A stretch of DNA of 64,000 nucleotides, from positions 533,501 to 597,500 of the forward strand of contig JAFEUB010001017.1 in assembly GCA_024529925.1 (NCBI GenBank), written 5' to 3'. This document shows, piece by piece, positions 13,601 through 25,200 of the stretch (the stretch's first letter is position 1; each line of letters opens with the position of its first letter). This DNA is from Ophthalmolycus amberensis (Eukaryota > Chordata > Actinopteri > Perciformes > Zoarcidae). A program made the position numbers and the translations under genes. Under the pieces are notes generated by a model that worked only from the letters and a program-made list of their open reading frames with translations, searched no databases and was not told the DNA's origin.

Positions 13601-15120
13601 GTCAGCAGACTCTGCTCACCGTCGGTGGTCGGCCGTCGCTCACTGAGAGAGCTCTCAGCCGCGAGGTCGGTGCTTTGGTGTTGTGTTCTCTATTATCCAC
13701 CACCGTAGTAAAAAAAACACAAAAAAACCCTCGCTGACCTTTGACCTCTGTAATCCAGGTGATGTGGAGGGACCCTCGCGAAGGAGCAGCCACCTGGCGT
13801 CACCTCACCCAGCTGCCGGCGAAGAGCTTCAACCAGTGCGTGGCTGTGATGGACGGCTTCCTGTACGTGGCCGGAGGGGAGGACCAGAACGACGCCCGCA
13901 ACCAGGCCAAGCACGCCGTCAGCACCCTCAGCAGGTAGCAGGGTGCTGCTGTTTAGGGCTGTGGATTGGCAAGCGCCTCACGATATGATGCGTATCGCGA
14001 TACACGTGTCACGATACGATATATCGCAATAATTTGCTGCTGTCTGACATAAACACAGTAAACAGTGTATGACGAGACACAAACCAATAGCCGGATTCAC
14101 CCTAGTGGAGGCTACTATTAATCACTTAGTCCCAAATATGCAGGTTGGTAACCTGATTAAACATACATTAGTTGGGGAACATGCACCATGTAATGACAAG
14201 TCTTAAATCTAGATTTTGAGACACAGGGCGTCAAGGTAAAACAGGACACACCTGAAGGTCCTCATGACTGGGAGTCAAGATCCCCTCTGAACGTGACCCT
14301 CTGCCGTTTACCTCCCAACAGATATGACCCTCGCTTCAACACCTGGCTCCACCTGGCCAGCATGAGACAGCGCCGCACCCACTTCTCTCTGGCAGCCAGC
14401 GGTGGCCGCCTGTTCGCCATCGGCGGCCGCAACGTGGAGGGTCTGCTGGCCACCACCGAGAGCTACCTGCCGTCCTCCAACGCCTGGCAGATGCGCGCTC
14501 CCATGGAGGTGCCCCGCTGCTGCCACTCCAGTGCCACCCTGCTCTCTGGAGACATCCTGGTGACCGGTGGCTACATCAACTGCGCCTACTCCCGCTCCGT
14601 GGCGTGCTACAACGTGGACACCGACGCCTGGAGCGAGAAGGCCCCCATGGAGACACCACGCGGCTGGCACTGCTCCGCCGCCCTCGGAGGGAAGGTGTAT
14701 GTGGTCGGAGGGAGCCAGCTGGGGCCCGGCGGTGAGCGGGTGGATGTGCTCTCCGTAGAGGTCTTCTCCCCGGAGAGCAGCGGCTGGAGCCGGGCCGCCC
14801 CTCTCCTCCTCGGTGTGAGCACCGCCGGCCTCTCCCCGCTGGCCGACAAGCTGTACCTGCTGGGCGGCTGGAACGAGGCGGAGAAGCGCTACAAGGCGGC
14901 CGTCCAGAAGTACGACCCGGCCACAGACAGCTGGTCCTTGGCGGAGGATCTGCCCGAGCCCACGGTGGGGGTGTCCTGCTGCACCTTGACCCTGCCACCC
15001 CGCCACGCTCCGCGCCGACAGCAGCACCGCAACACCCCGGCCCACGAAGAGCAGCTGCAGGCCGGGAAGAACCGGAGCAGAGAGAGCAGCATGGCTCCTT
15101 CCCAAACCATCACCGCATAG
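10662..15120 (+). CDS. klhl31: Kelch-like protein 31 (BTB-BACK-kelch)
   Basis: Six coding exons with matching phases: 10662-10975, 11312-11460, 12017-12363, 13366-13665, 13759-13934, 14322-15120, giving 694 codons plus TAG. Approximate domains: basic N-terminus beginning MAPKKKASRQKK, BTB at residues 98-210 (with FDVHKLVISS), BACK at 215-320, and six kelch repeats at 352-665 (TVGGRPSL, VAGGEDQND, AIGGRNVEG, VTGGYINC, VVGGSQLG, LLGGWNEA). The segment DAMNYHLLPFQQNTLQSRRT and the conserved GEDQNDARNQAKHAVS are KLHL31 signatures. KLHL31 proteins are Cullin-3 substrate adaptors prominent in muscle. The usual length is about 634 residues. This copy is longer because of a proline/glycine-rich N-terminal insert (about residues 55-85) and a basic, glutamine-rich C-tail. 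Coding exons are much more GC-rich than their introns. It could be a klhl31 paralogue rather than the strict orthologue. Confidence 0.9.
11031..11250. repeat. Degenerate ACGATAC/ATACAAT repeat in klhl31 intron
   Basis: Many imperfect copies of short units such as ACGATAC, GATACA and TACAAT. It is an old, diverged simple repeat inside the intron between coding exons 1 and 2. Confidence 0.65.
13955..14040. repeat. Transposon-terminus-like fragment in klhl31 intron
   Basis: Begins AGGGCTGTGGATTGGCAAG and contains CACGATATGATGCG, ATCGCGATACACG and CACGATACGATATATCGCA. This resembles non-autonomous DNA-transposon ends common in fish. Only one end is recognisable. Confidence 0.45.
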
Positions 15121-17552
15121 AGAGACAGGATGCACGGGAGAGACTAGAGGAGAGGAAGGCTGGTTCAACCTCTGGAGAACATCTGGATAATGTTTGCTCT
15201 ATATTGGGTTATATCTTGCGTGTCTGGAAAAGTGAATACTTAAAAAAATATTTAAATTGGAAAGAACAGAATTTAAAAAAACGACAACAAAAAAAGACAA
15301 TCCTAAACAAATTTAGAAAACAATGCAACCTAGAAGATAGATCTTTCTTGTAGCATTATTTAACTAAATTATATAAAATTTAAATAAATATTTTATATAC
15401 ATATACAGTATATACATATATAATAAAATAAATACATTTTATGTTTATATAAATTGAACTCTAAAAGTACTGATAATGATTACTGAGAATTTGATTGGAC
15501 AAAATTCAGCCCTTTGTTTTCTAGATTTACACCATTTAGATTTAGTGTTGGTCCTCAATCTTTCGCAAAGGGATTTGGGAGTTTCAAAATCATATTAACT
15601 TGACATCTGACCTCCATTATTATAATTTCCAAGAGAACGCTGCATATCTAAAATACAACCAGATACAGATCTATGAAATGTCCATGTGCTGGTTCTGTAT
15701 GAAAGAAAGAAAAGAGAGCTTGTGTGATCCAAAGTGGTCTCAGGAGGTTTTACATTGATGGAAACTGAGAAGAAAAACGTGGATAAGGGATGAATTGTTT
15801 AGTGGAGCAGGTGGAGGTAGAGAGGGGATGGATGGAGGAGGATGAGTGATGAAGACGGGAACAGTGGCATGCGTTTGAGTGTGTTGAACAAACTATTAAC
15901 AGTTTGTGTACAAAGATGTATCTTAGCAGTGTTTGTAGCGTTCAACTGTGAAAATAAGTGCGAGTGTGTGTGTGTGAGACAGAATGACAGGAGTGTGTGT
16001 CCGTGACAGGAATATGAGCCAATTCTGACAAAAATTGCAATAATTAGGATTTCTCACCAGCAAACTTTAGCAGGTTACAAATAAACAAACCTCATTTATT
16101 TGATAGTTATCTGTCAGAGGTAGAGTAGCGCAGCTGTAACAAAATGTATTTAAAAAACAGATGTACTTAAATATATGAATATTTTGTAAGTGCAATGCGA
16201 GAGGGATTACGGTGTGAACTCTACAACACAGGAGAGATTTTAAAGGAAGTAAAAATGTGCAAATATGTATAAAGCGGGAAAATCAAGAATATTCAAACAT
16301 ATCAAAATAAAAATATCAAAAAATGTAGAAAAAAAAATCCAATTTCAAACAAAGCCTCACCTGTTTGTTTCAAAACATTTGAAGTTCTCTGAACTAATTT
16401 TTACTGAAACTAAGAAACTACCAACTGAAGAACCAGTGAGACGCCAGCAGGTGGAAAGACAAACTGCAAAGAGCGGCAGCTGCATATCGAGTTATTGATT
16501 ATTATTTTTAACATGAGATACAATGAGGTCAATCTGGCTCATCTGATTGGATGACTCCCTCTGTATTCGAAACTGGACGAGCTCTGTGCTGGTGGTTTCA
16601 CCGAATAAAGCCAAAGTGATCAAAACATGTCCATCTCCTGTCTTACTTTCTATTTCTACTTCAGGCCAGGCTGCTGGGAAATGTAGTCCGACAACAGAAC
16701 GGAAGCTGTGCTGCAAGAAACGCGTCGTCAGGTCAGAGGTCAGGTTTAGAGCTAATTGAGCTTTGAATTCAGCAATAAAAAGGGATCATTACTTTACGTG
16801 AGAGGATGTGTGATTGACAGACTTTAAAGATGCAATGGTGGAAGGATTCAGATCCCTTACTTTAGCAAAACAAGCAATACCATTATGTAAGAACTACTAC
16901 TAATGTTTGTTGGACATTTTAAGTAAGATTATAAGCAAAATGTGTTGAGTATTCGTGCAGCAAGAATGGCCCCTTTCACTGATGCAATCAAGGGTAAGCA
17001 ACATTTTGATGTAGCTGGTTGAGGTGGGGCAAGTTATATTTAATATACCATCAGGAAATGTACTGCTTAACAATGGATCTCACTTTATATGCTCAACACA
17101 AAGTAATTTAGAATGAGAGCTGTCAAATGGAAGTAGTGGCGCAAAAAGAAAGAACTATGAAGCATAAAAACATTAAAGCATCTTGAGTTGTATTTACAGT
17201 ACTTCAGCACATTAACTTCCCATCACTGCCCAGACGTCAGCTTTCCATGTAGATGTGGAACATAAACACCCTTTACTGGTTTGTTCTTGCCTTCTACCCT
17301 GAGCCGTCAATCACAAAATAGTTATTGGTATCATTTCACATCTGTCCAGATGTTCCTGATGTTAAGGTTTTGTTCAAGAAAGTTTTCCCTTTAACTCAAT
17401 AAACCAAATTATTTTAAACAGGGCCGATTAGGCGATGACACAACTGCAGGTTTCTTTAAGTGAGGCACGAGACTCATGAAAATAAGGAGCCATGTCTAAA
17501 ACGTGTACACCGTTGAAGTACCATAGTAACAACACCAAACAGAAAGTGTCCT
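15121..17552. other. klhl31 3' UTR and intergenic DNA
   Basis: AT-rich sequence after the klhl31 stop, with AATAAA-type signals near 15,380-15,430. No further gene is supported. It contains a degraded TTCAGATCCCTTACTT repeat near 16,845. Confidence 0.4.
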
Positions 17553-17575
17553 TTTTTCAGATTTTATTTGTTACA
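17553..17575 (-). terminator. rpl11: rpl11 polyadenylation signal
   Basis: On the minus strand AACAAATAAAATCTG lies about 35-40 bp past the rpl11 stop. AATAAA is the canonical poly(A) signal. Confidence 0.7.
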
Positions 17576-17597
17576 AACAACATCAAAAGGTGGTCCT

Positions 17598-20500
17598 TTA
17601 CTTGCCGGGGAGGATGACGCCGTCATACTAAGGAAAGGGAAATCAAAACAGACAAATATTAGATCGTAATCTACAGAAAAGAAAACGCAACATGAAAGAC
17701 ATTTGATTCTTAAAGTAGCATTTCAGCTGCAGTGGGCCACAGACAAGAGTCAACACACAATAGTAAAGCCACAGAATGCAGTCAATCTAATTACCTCATG
17801 AAAAATCTAATTGACCAGTTTACAATCACGCAGCAGTCTCTCTAGCATGTTGTTGGAGGTGGACGGTCAGTAAAATAAACTACTGGGTTTACATTTTCTG
17901 AAAATAAGCTTCCAAATCTTCCATCATAAACATGTTCATTTTGGTTTCTTCCAGGAAGGTCTTTTAAACAAAACCTGGAAAGCCAGTCGACAGTTTTCCA
18001 GGTGTCTCAGGATGTTAATGACAACACTCACTTTCTGCTGGAACCAGCGCATGGCCTCCTCTTTGCGGATGCGGTGCCTGAAACCGATGCGGCCTCTTTT
18101 CCGCTTCTTGTCGGCGATGCTGAAGCCGGGTCTGCCCAGAACCTGAACAACAGAGGTGGTGAGAGAAGCGTCAGCAACGTCTCTCCGTTACACATGAACA
18201 CTGCAGAGGCATCGAGTCATATCACTGAATGGTTGTCTGGCCTCCTGACTTCAGCACTGGTTCAACATAATGTTTAAGATTCAAGGATTTCAGTAGACTC
18301 CGCAACAAGTCCAGTGTATATTATTATATACAGTGTATAAATTAGTCATCTTATTGTTTGAGCACTAACATTTAATACTGACGTCAGACATTTTACACAA
18401 GAAATCTTTTTCATGGAGACAAAACTAATTGTATTTGGCAAAGTAAGACATAATCAAGCATACGTTTGATATATTTGATAGTATTAGCCTACAGCAAGAT
18501 ATTAATGAAAACTACAAGGTGCCATGATTGCTGCTGACTCTGGCATCTGTCTGACTGTCTGTGGGAGTGGGTGGATAAACAATGCTTCATTTACTTGCAT
18601 AGTGAGTCTGATATTTTCACTTCATATTTTTATCTTAATTCATGGAATAATTATTTTTCCTTAACTAAAAATAAAAAGAATTAGCTCAAGATCCACCAGC
18701 ATGGAGCCATTTTGCATCAATTGTGTTTCATTTAGTACCCGTTTGTGTGCATTGTGACCTCATGATCATATAGGCTTGTTGTCAAACTAGGCTAAGGCTC
18801 CTCGTGTTAGCTGTCTATGGGTGAGCTTGGGGGTGCTCATGTTTATAATCACATTTGCTTACCCGTCGTTCTTTGAACTCTTAAAAAGTTCGGGGTGTCT
18901 GTCTGAAAGGTGCTTTGCCGTGTTAGACGTGTTGCCTCACTTTGTCTGTGTGGCTTTGAAACACGTTTTGCAGACGGGTCTCTGTAGGTCAGTGGGCTTT
19001 CCTTCACTGTCTGCAATATAGCCAAAGTACTTCCAGATGATACTTCTGGCATCTTGTTTTCCAACAACCCGAGGACAGTCGGTAAAAGCTCCTGCATGTC
19101 TCCCCTGTGATCACTCACTGAGTGCGCGCGCTGCCTGTTGCTGTGAGCGCGCTGGGCAGCCCCGCCCCCTTGCAGTTAATGCCTGCAGGTAGCATGACGG
19201 GGAGCGCGCAGCGTGTGCTCTCTGATCGCGCGCTATTTTAATAAAGTATCGATACTAAAAATATGCAAAATCGTATCGTTTTTAACGTACAGGTACCACG
19301 GTACCTTTTTAGTATCGATACACCGTGCAACCCTAGCCGTTACAACTAAGAATTGTTTACATAATTAGCTCTCACCACAATATCAACCAGTTTTTGGGGC
19401 CACTTACCACGTAGAAGTCCAGTCCGTAGATGCCGATGCTGGGGTCGTACTTGATACCCAGATCGATGTGTTCCTGGATACCGAAGCCGAAGTTTCCGGT
19501 ATCGGAGAAGTTGTTCTTTCTCAACTCGTACTCGCGCACCTGGAAGCAGGAAGCAATAATACGGTCATAACATTGTAACACAACCCCTAGTTGGATGAGT
19601 GACGCCAACATTTGAAATAACCAGCCGAAAGCAGGAGCCAAATAAAAGCAGTCAAACACAACTTTGTTTCCGCATGCATTCTGTTCTTGGAAAGTTGATC
19701 GTGACGGAACTTAAGACACATTGTCATCTGTACAAACAAGCCTGAGTACAAGGCAACAGAACAGTTTTTTGCATGATGAGCACATCAACGTCGTCCTTTA
19801 ACATTAAATTGAAGGTAACACAAAGACCAAAACCAGCTTTTAGCCGTATTTAACCTGACATCTCTATTTTCATTTAGTTGTTGATGAAAAAAGGCCCATT
19901 ACCCTCTAGTTGATCTACATCTTAAGAAACCTGCAGCCAAGGACGACAGTTAGGAACAACTGTACTAGTGAGATGTGTAGACTTTCTGACCTTGAGTCCT
20001 TTTTCCAGGATCTCCTCTGCTTTGGCTCCACGGACAGTGCAGTGGACAGCAATCTTTTCATTTCTGCGGATACCGAAGGATCGCACGGTGTAGCGGGCTG
20101 AGAAAAGAAAACAGGACATTGGATACAAGAGAGCAATATAAAAAAACTAATCGCTTTCATGTCCAACAACTTTATCAAATCTTTCCCATTCTTAAGTCAA
20201 GTTTGACCATGACTGTCAGCTCGAGGAATGTGTATAATTAGGCCTTTATCCTGGTGTTGGGTAAAACATTACTTCACTAAAGGTTGTACCTCAACAATTC
20301 CACAGCTCAGAGTCCTGCACAACAAACACTCACCCTTGGAGAAGACGGGGGTCTGCCCGGTGAGCTGCTCCAGCACCTTAGCAGCACGGGTCAGTCTGTC
20401 TCCGCTCTCACCGACGCAGATGTTCAGGCAGAGCTTGCGAATGCGAAGCTCTCGCATGGGGTTCTCCTTCTTCTCACCCTGTTCCTGGAGGACACAAGAC

Positions 20501-21203
20501 AAACTTTTGAATTCACACTATGAAGTCACAGAGACAAATGACTACGAAGAAGTTGCAACACCCTGTCAACCGCTGCTGCCATGTTGAGTTTACCTATTAG
20601 CGTTAGCCTGCTATCAGGTTAGCACAGGCTAGACAGATAAACAAACAGCTTAACAGTAAGCTTCAGGTTAAAATACACACTACCATCGTCTTTAAAGCCA
20701 CGACTTCTCGCAATGCTCTCCTCTGTCTCTACATTAAACTACCAACAGTCTCAGGCCAACGCATGCCGGCCGGAGAACATGTTCGTACATATCCCCGCTG
20801 CTTCTGCTGTTAGCGTTGTCACTTAACGTTACGTGTCCGGAAAGTATAGAACTTCTACACAACCAAAAATATCACAATACGAACATAGACATGCCTGCTG
20901 CGTAGCCTTGGTGTCATTATACAACTACAATATTTTCTTCATAACTGAATATTACTACGAACGTACGAGTCAACCGCATATTCCAGTAGCTAGCCTGTAG
21001 CATCACTCGCTTTTTTGGTTAAACCATCTTCCGCTTCATTTGTTAAAGAAATACGGCTCTAGTTTAATCCTTCATATTAGAGTTTAAGTCTCTGTACGTC
21101 AAGGAGCAGTTAGGATGACCCAACAGCTCCGATGATTGTAGATTTCAACTACAGCTTCACGTATGATCACCATCGTTCGGTGTGGGCCAGTACTCACCGC
21201 CAT
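17598..21203 (-). CDS. rpl11: 60S ribosomal protein L11 (uL5)
   Basis: Six exons in transcription order: 21203-21198 (ATGGCG only), 20484-20334, 20097-19991, 19539-19408, 18142-18032, 17627-17598. They sum to 178 codons plus TAA, the exact vertebrate RPL11 length. Landmarks: [90 protein letters not shown] and the end [12 protein letters not shown]11 contacts 5S rRNA in the central protuberance of the large subunit and, with RPL5 and 5S rRNA, can restrain MDM2. All introns have canonical GT-AG ends. Splitting the start codon and second codon into a tiny first coding exon is normal for ribosomal protein genes. eloa follows downstream on the same strand, as in human. Confidence 0.97.
18850..19340 (-). 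mobile_element. Degraded hAT/ZBED element fragment in rpl11 intron 4
   Basis: On the minus strand at about 19,055-18,870 the frame reads [20 protein letters not shown] then VCKTCFKA, a stop, and GNTSN plus [12 protein letters not shown]. This is a BED zinc finger (aromatic W/F, CxxC, HxxxxH) as found in fish hAT/ZBED transposases, broken by an in-frame TGA. At 19,300-19,339 the sequence ATACACCGTGCAACCCTAG resembles a hAT terminal repeat. The opposite end was not found, so this is a truncated relic. Confidence 0.65.
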
Positions 21204-21260
21204 GTTGGATCACTCGAAGAGGCCGAAACGTTTCCGGCAAAAGAAATTTATAGTGAAGTG
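21204..21260 (-). promoter_or_regulatory. rpl11: rpl11 core promoter with TATA and 5' TOP start
   Basis: On the minus strand TATAAAT lies at 21252-21246. About 25-30 bp downstream is CCTCTTCG (21222-21215), a C followed by pyrimidines, as expected for the 5' terminal oligopyrimidine start of ribosomal protein mRNAs. This would give a leader of about 19 nt before ATG, typical for the class. The start site is inferred. Confidence 0.6.
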
Positions 21261-21374
21261 TTCACCGCAAATCATCTCGGGGAGACATCGCGGAGAAACG
21301 TGAGAGTTCCGGTTTACGGCACTAAAAGCAACATAAGTACATTATTTTATTGTCTATCGGAATTACGCATTTAA

Positions 21375-22249
21375 TTGGTTTGAATCATCGCACAAGTATC
21401 TTCACAGTGTGTATTTGTTTCACGAGTAGAGTTGAAACGATTAGCTGATTTGAGTTATAGTTGAATAATCAATTGATGAAGAGGCAATTAATTAGCAACA
21501 GTTTTGACAATTAAAAAAATCTAATATTTTTCAAATCATTCCCACTGGTTCAATATTCACAAATATCACAATTTGCTACTTATATATAAATAATACTCGT
21601 TTTAAATATTGAATATCTTACTTGTTTTGGATGTTTGTTTGGCCAAACTGTTACCTTGGGCTCTGGGTATTGTTACATTTTGTAAAATAAACATTAATTG
21701 AGAAAATAGTCAGATTCATAGTTGACAAAAACATTCCTTAGTCCTTGTTCATTGGCTTTTCACAGTACATACTTTTGCCATATACAGTATGTTTATACAC
21801 CTATTATTCGTCATTACATCAAAAAGATGAGGTATAATTATTTAATCTACAAGAGATGACAGTAAACTGAGAGTTACAAAAACACAAAACAATACGAAAC
21901 ATTTTACATTAAAACAAAAGGTACCAAAGAATTTTTATGACAAAAAGTCTCGCACCGAGATGATGTTAGTGTCATCTGAAATAAGGAAGGAAAGTAAAAC
22001 ATTCATACATAGGTTACTAAGGTTTTCTCTTTTTGAAAAGAACTACAATGATTAAATCTCCCATTAAAACATTTCTGAAACAATCTGCATTAAAAGTAGA
22101 CATGAGGATAATTATTTTCCCTTTGCATTATACATTATTAAAACCTTCTTTATCACCATGGAAATATAATATTTGAAATAGTCACGGATAAATTTGAATC
22201 AATACGGAATAATGCCCATTATTAGGCTCCCTGTTTTCTCCATCCTAAC
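21375..22249. other. Intergenic DNA between rpl11 promoter and cGAS-like 3' end
   Basis: AT-rich, no supported exon. It should include the 3' UTR of the cGAS-like gene, whose stop codon is at 22252-22250. Confidence 0.4.
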
Positions 22250-25200
22250 TTACATATATAATAGGACACAAACTACAGCTACAGCAAACAGCAGGACCAG
22301 TGTATACATAAATGCAGTGTCCAGAGAGAGAACTGTAGTCAACATGGACGACTTGTCGGTGGATATCTCAGAGGAGGTGTCTCCTGAACAGTGGTGTATA
22401 AAGTACTCAAAAGCCATACTTGAGTAAAAGTAAAGATACCTTACTGGAAAACTACTCAAGTAAAAGTAAAAAGTCACCTATTAGAATACTACTTGAGTAA
22501 AAGTCTTAAAGTATCTGATATTTATTGTACTTAAGTACAAAAGTACTTAAGTATCAAAAGTAATTTTCTGATATTAAATGTACATCATAACCTGAACATT
22601 AAATGAACATCATAACCTGTTCATTGAAAGTAAAAGTACAAGTAAATGCTGTTAATAAAAAAGCGAAGGGTCATAATTTTGAGAATTATGAAGTTTATTC
22701 TTTTAAGTGCTGTGGCTCCATGACCAAGGACATGGAGCTGTGTTGACAATAATTGGGTTGGCTGTGATCCATGCAGGAGCAACAATGTTCAACATAATAT
22801 ATTGTACATAAGTATACTTTTGCATCTACTATGAACTTATCATCATAATTCTCCGAAAAGCAATATGACACGATGAAGGAGTTGTAACAGTGCGTTTATA
22901 AGTATGTTCATTCCGACTAGAGGATGTAGAGGGCAAATGCATAATATTATGTTCAGCAAAACATATCCACTTGATGCATCAGGTCAGTGTTTAGAGAAAG
23001 GACACCTGCCTTGTAAACTCCTATGGGCCTGATTTGAACACAATGGGAAAAGGTTTTGCTCAAGCTGAATCTGCAATTGGGCAATCTGGCACCCTGTGTC
23101 ACTCTGCGTCACCCTGCGTCACTCTCTGGCACCTTGTGTCACCTACTGACATACATATACATATAAGCAGAGGAAGAGTGAAGATATTTTAAAACATGTA
23201 TTTTTGGATTGGACATTTTATGTCTTTTAATTTTAATTTTAATTTGTATATATACTTTTAAATGATAATAACACGGATGATTTATTTTCATTATTTTAGC
23301 CGATTGTTGTAAATGACTATAAAAGTAATAATTTGGAAAGAGTGTATTATGTTCCATTTTGTTGCAAAACCAGCAAAATCATACTTCAATAAAATGAATG
23401 CGAAACAAAAAAGTACAACGTACTTACTCTAAGGATGCATACAGAGAACAGGGGGCTCCGGTGACTCAACTAAAATCATAAAACTGATTTACGGAAGCTG
23501 ATCTGTCGTAACAACAACGGGTGTTCTCAGGAAATGTCTCAGGAAATGTGGCTCCGCCCCCTCAGCTCCGCAGCTTCTTGACGGTTGCCGAACTATGCTC
23601 GCCTGCCACAGCTGAATCTTTCCGCTGAACTGCCACAGACTGCCACAAGCTGCCGCTGACTGCCACAAGCTGCCGCTGACTGCCACAAGCTGCCGCTGAC
23701 TGCCACAAGCTGCCAGTGCCACAAGAAGGATCTCGGCCCTGCACATTGGGCGACTGCTACCATCATAACTCCATCTGATCATCCACAACATGACTGAAAT
23801 ATCAAAACATGATCAATACTAAAGCAACAACACAGTCATTACCGTACTTGAAACTGAAACATGTCCTGTTCATCTTCAAAATGGAGAATTCAGTCTCGCT
23901 CTTCTTGGGCTGAAGACTAGTCCTGCGATGCTAAATAGCCTTTCACAGGCCGCTGAGGCAGGTAGAGGTGTGTTCAGCGTCACAGACAGCTTGCGCACAG
24001 CTGCGAAGGATTCCCCGAATGCTGCGCTCTCGCGGCTCCTGTCAATCCGTGTATATAGCTACAGCTAACGTTAGCCAACAAGTGCTGCACAACTGTCAAC
24101 ACTTCCTCAGCTCACTAACTCGCTAGCGATCCACGGGTGTTGGTCTTCGTCACCACCGTAGTTTGTTGCGGGAGTAGCAGGTGCTTCCATTTCTGCTTCC
24201 ATCATGAAATCAGTCATCGTAGAGTGGAATTCTACTCAGGTAGTCGCCCGCTAGCTTATAGCATGTAGCATCCTGGGCATCACTGGGAATCAAAACACCG
24301 CGGCTTTGAGAGCACTCGTTTGCAATTGTGCATTAACGTGATTAACCAATGATTTAACTTGCTGCTAGGACCACTGATTCACCAAACCTGCTTGCTTGCA
24401 GTCTGTGTTCCACCACAGTCCCCGACGCTGGTCTCATGATTCATTTTGTTTCTAAAGATAGATTTGATTTTGTAGCGAGTAACGAAGGTTTCAGGGGAAA
24501 TGTATCGGAGTAAAAGTATCGGTTTTCTTTGCAAAATGTAGTGAAGTAAAAGTAAAAGTAAATAGAAATATAAGTAGTAAAGTAAAGTACAGATACCCAA
24601 AAAAACTACTTAAGTACAGTAACGAAGTATTTCTACTTCGTTACTATACACCACTGCTCCTGAAGGACTCATCAGTCTGAGTGGTGGGACAGGAGCTGGA
24701 TGCCTCAGCAGGGGCAGTCCTTCCCTCCTCTGCTCCTCCAAAGCGCTGACGAGGAAAGCCAGCGCTCTGCGGGGGAAGAGGGCCGGGGAGAAGAGGTTGC
24801 AGTTGGGCGCGAAGAAGTGAGGGAGGAGGCCCGTGCGAGCGTGGCTCTCCATGGCCGTGAGGAGGTGCAGGAAGCAGGCGGGGAGCTGCTGGCGAGCCCA
24901 CATGGAGTCGTCGAACCTGACAGGTGAAAAAGGTGTCACAGAAATGACTGAAAGAGAAATTATGACACTGAAGGATATTTAATAGTAGTTTTTACGACCA
25001 GTTCTGCTAATATCATTCCAAAAACTACTACCACCGCTAACAAACATACCAATAACAGCTAGATAACGCTGCAACTATTGATTATTTATATTATTTATTA
25101 TTCTTTTTTGATTAATTGCTTCAGTCTTTCAAATGTCAGAAAAAGGTGAAAAACATAACCAATATAATAAACAGCAAATATTCATATTATAGCTGGGACC

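Noticed and set aside
14308..15168. Long minus-strand open frame opposite the last klhl31 exon
   Set aside because: GC-rich shadow of the kelch-domain exon, with no recognisable domain and no splice context.
24700..24927. Plus-strand open frame opposite the last cGAS-like exon
   Set aside because: Antisense shadow of the real exon, low-complexity Glu/Arg-rich.
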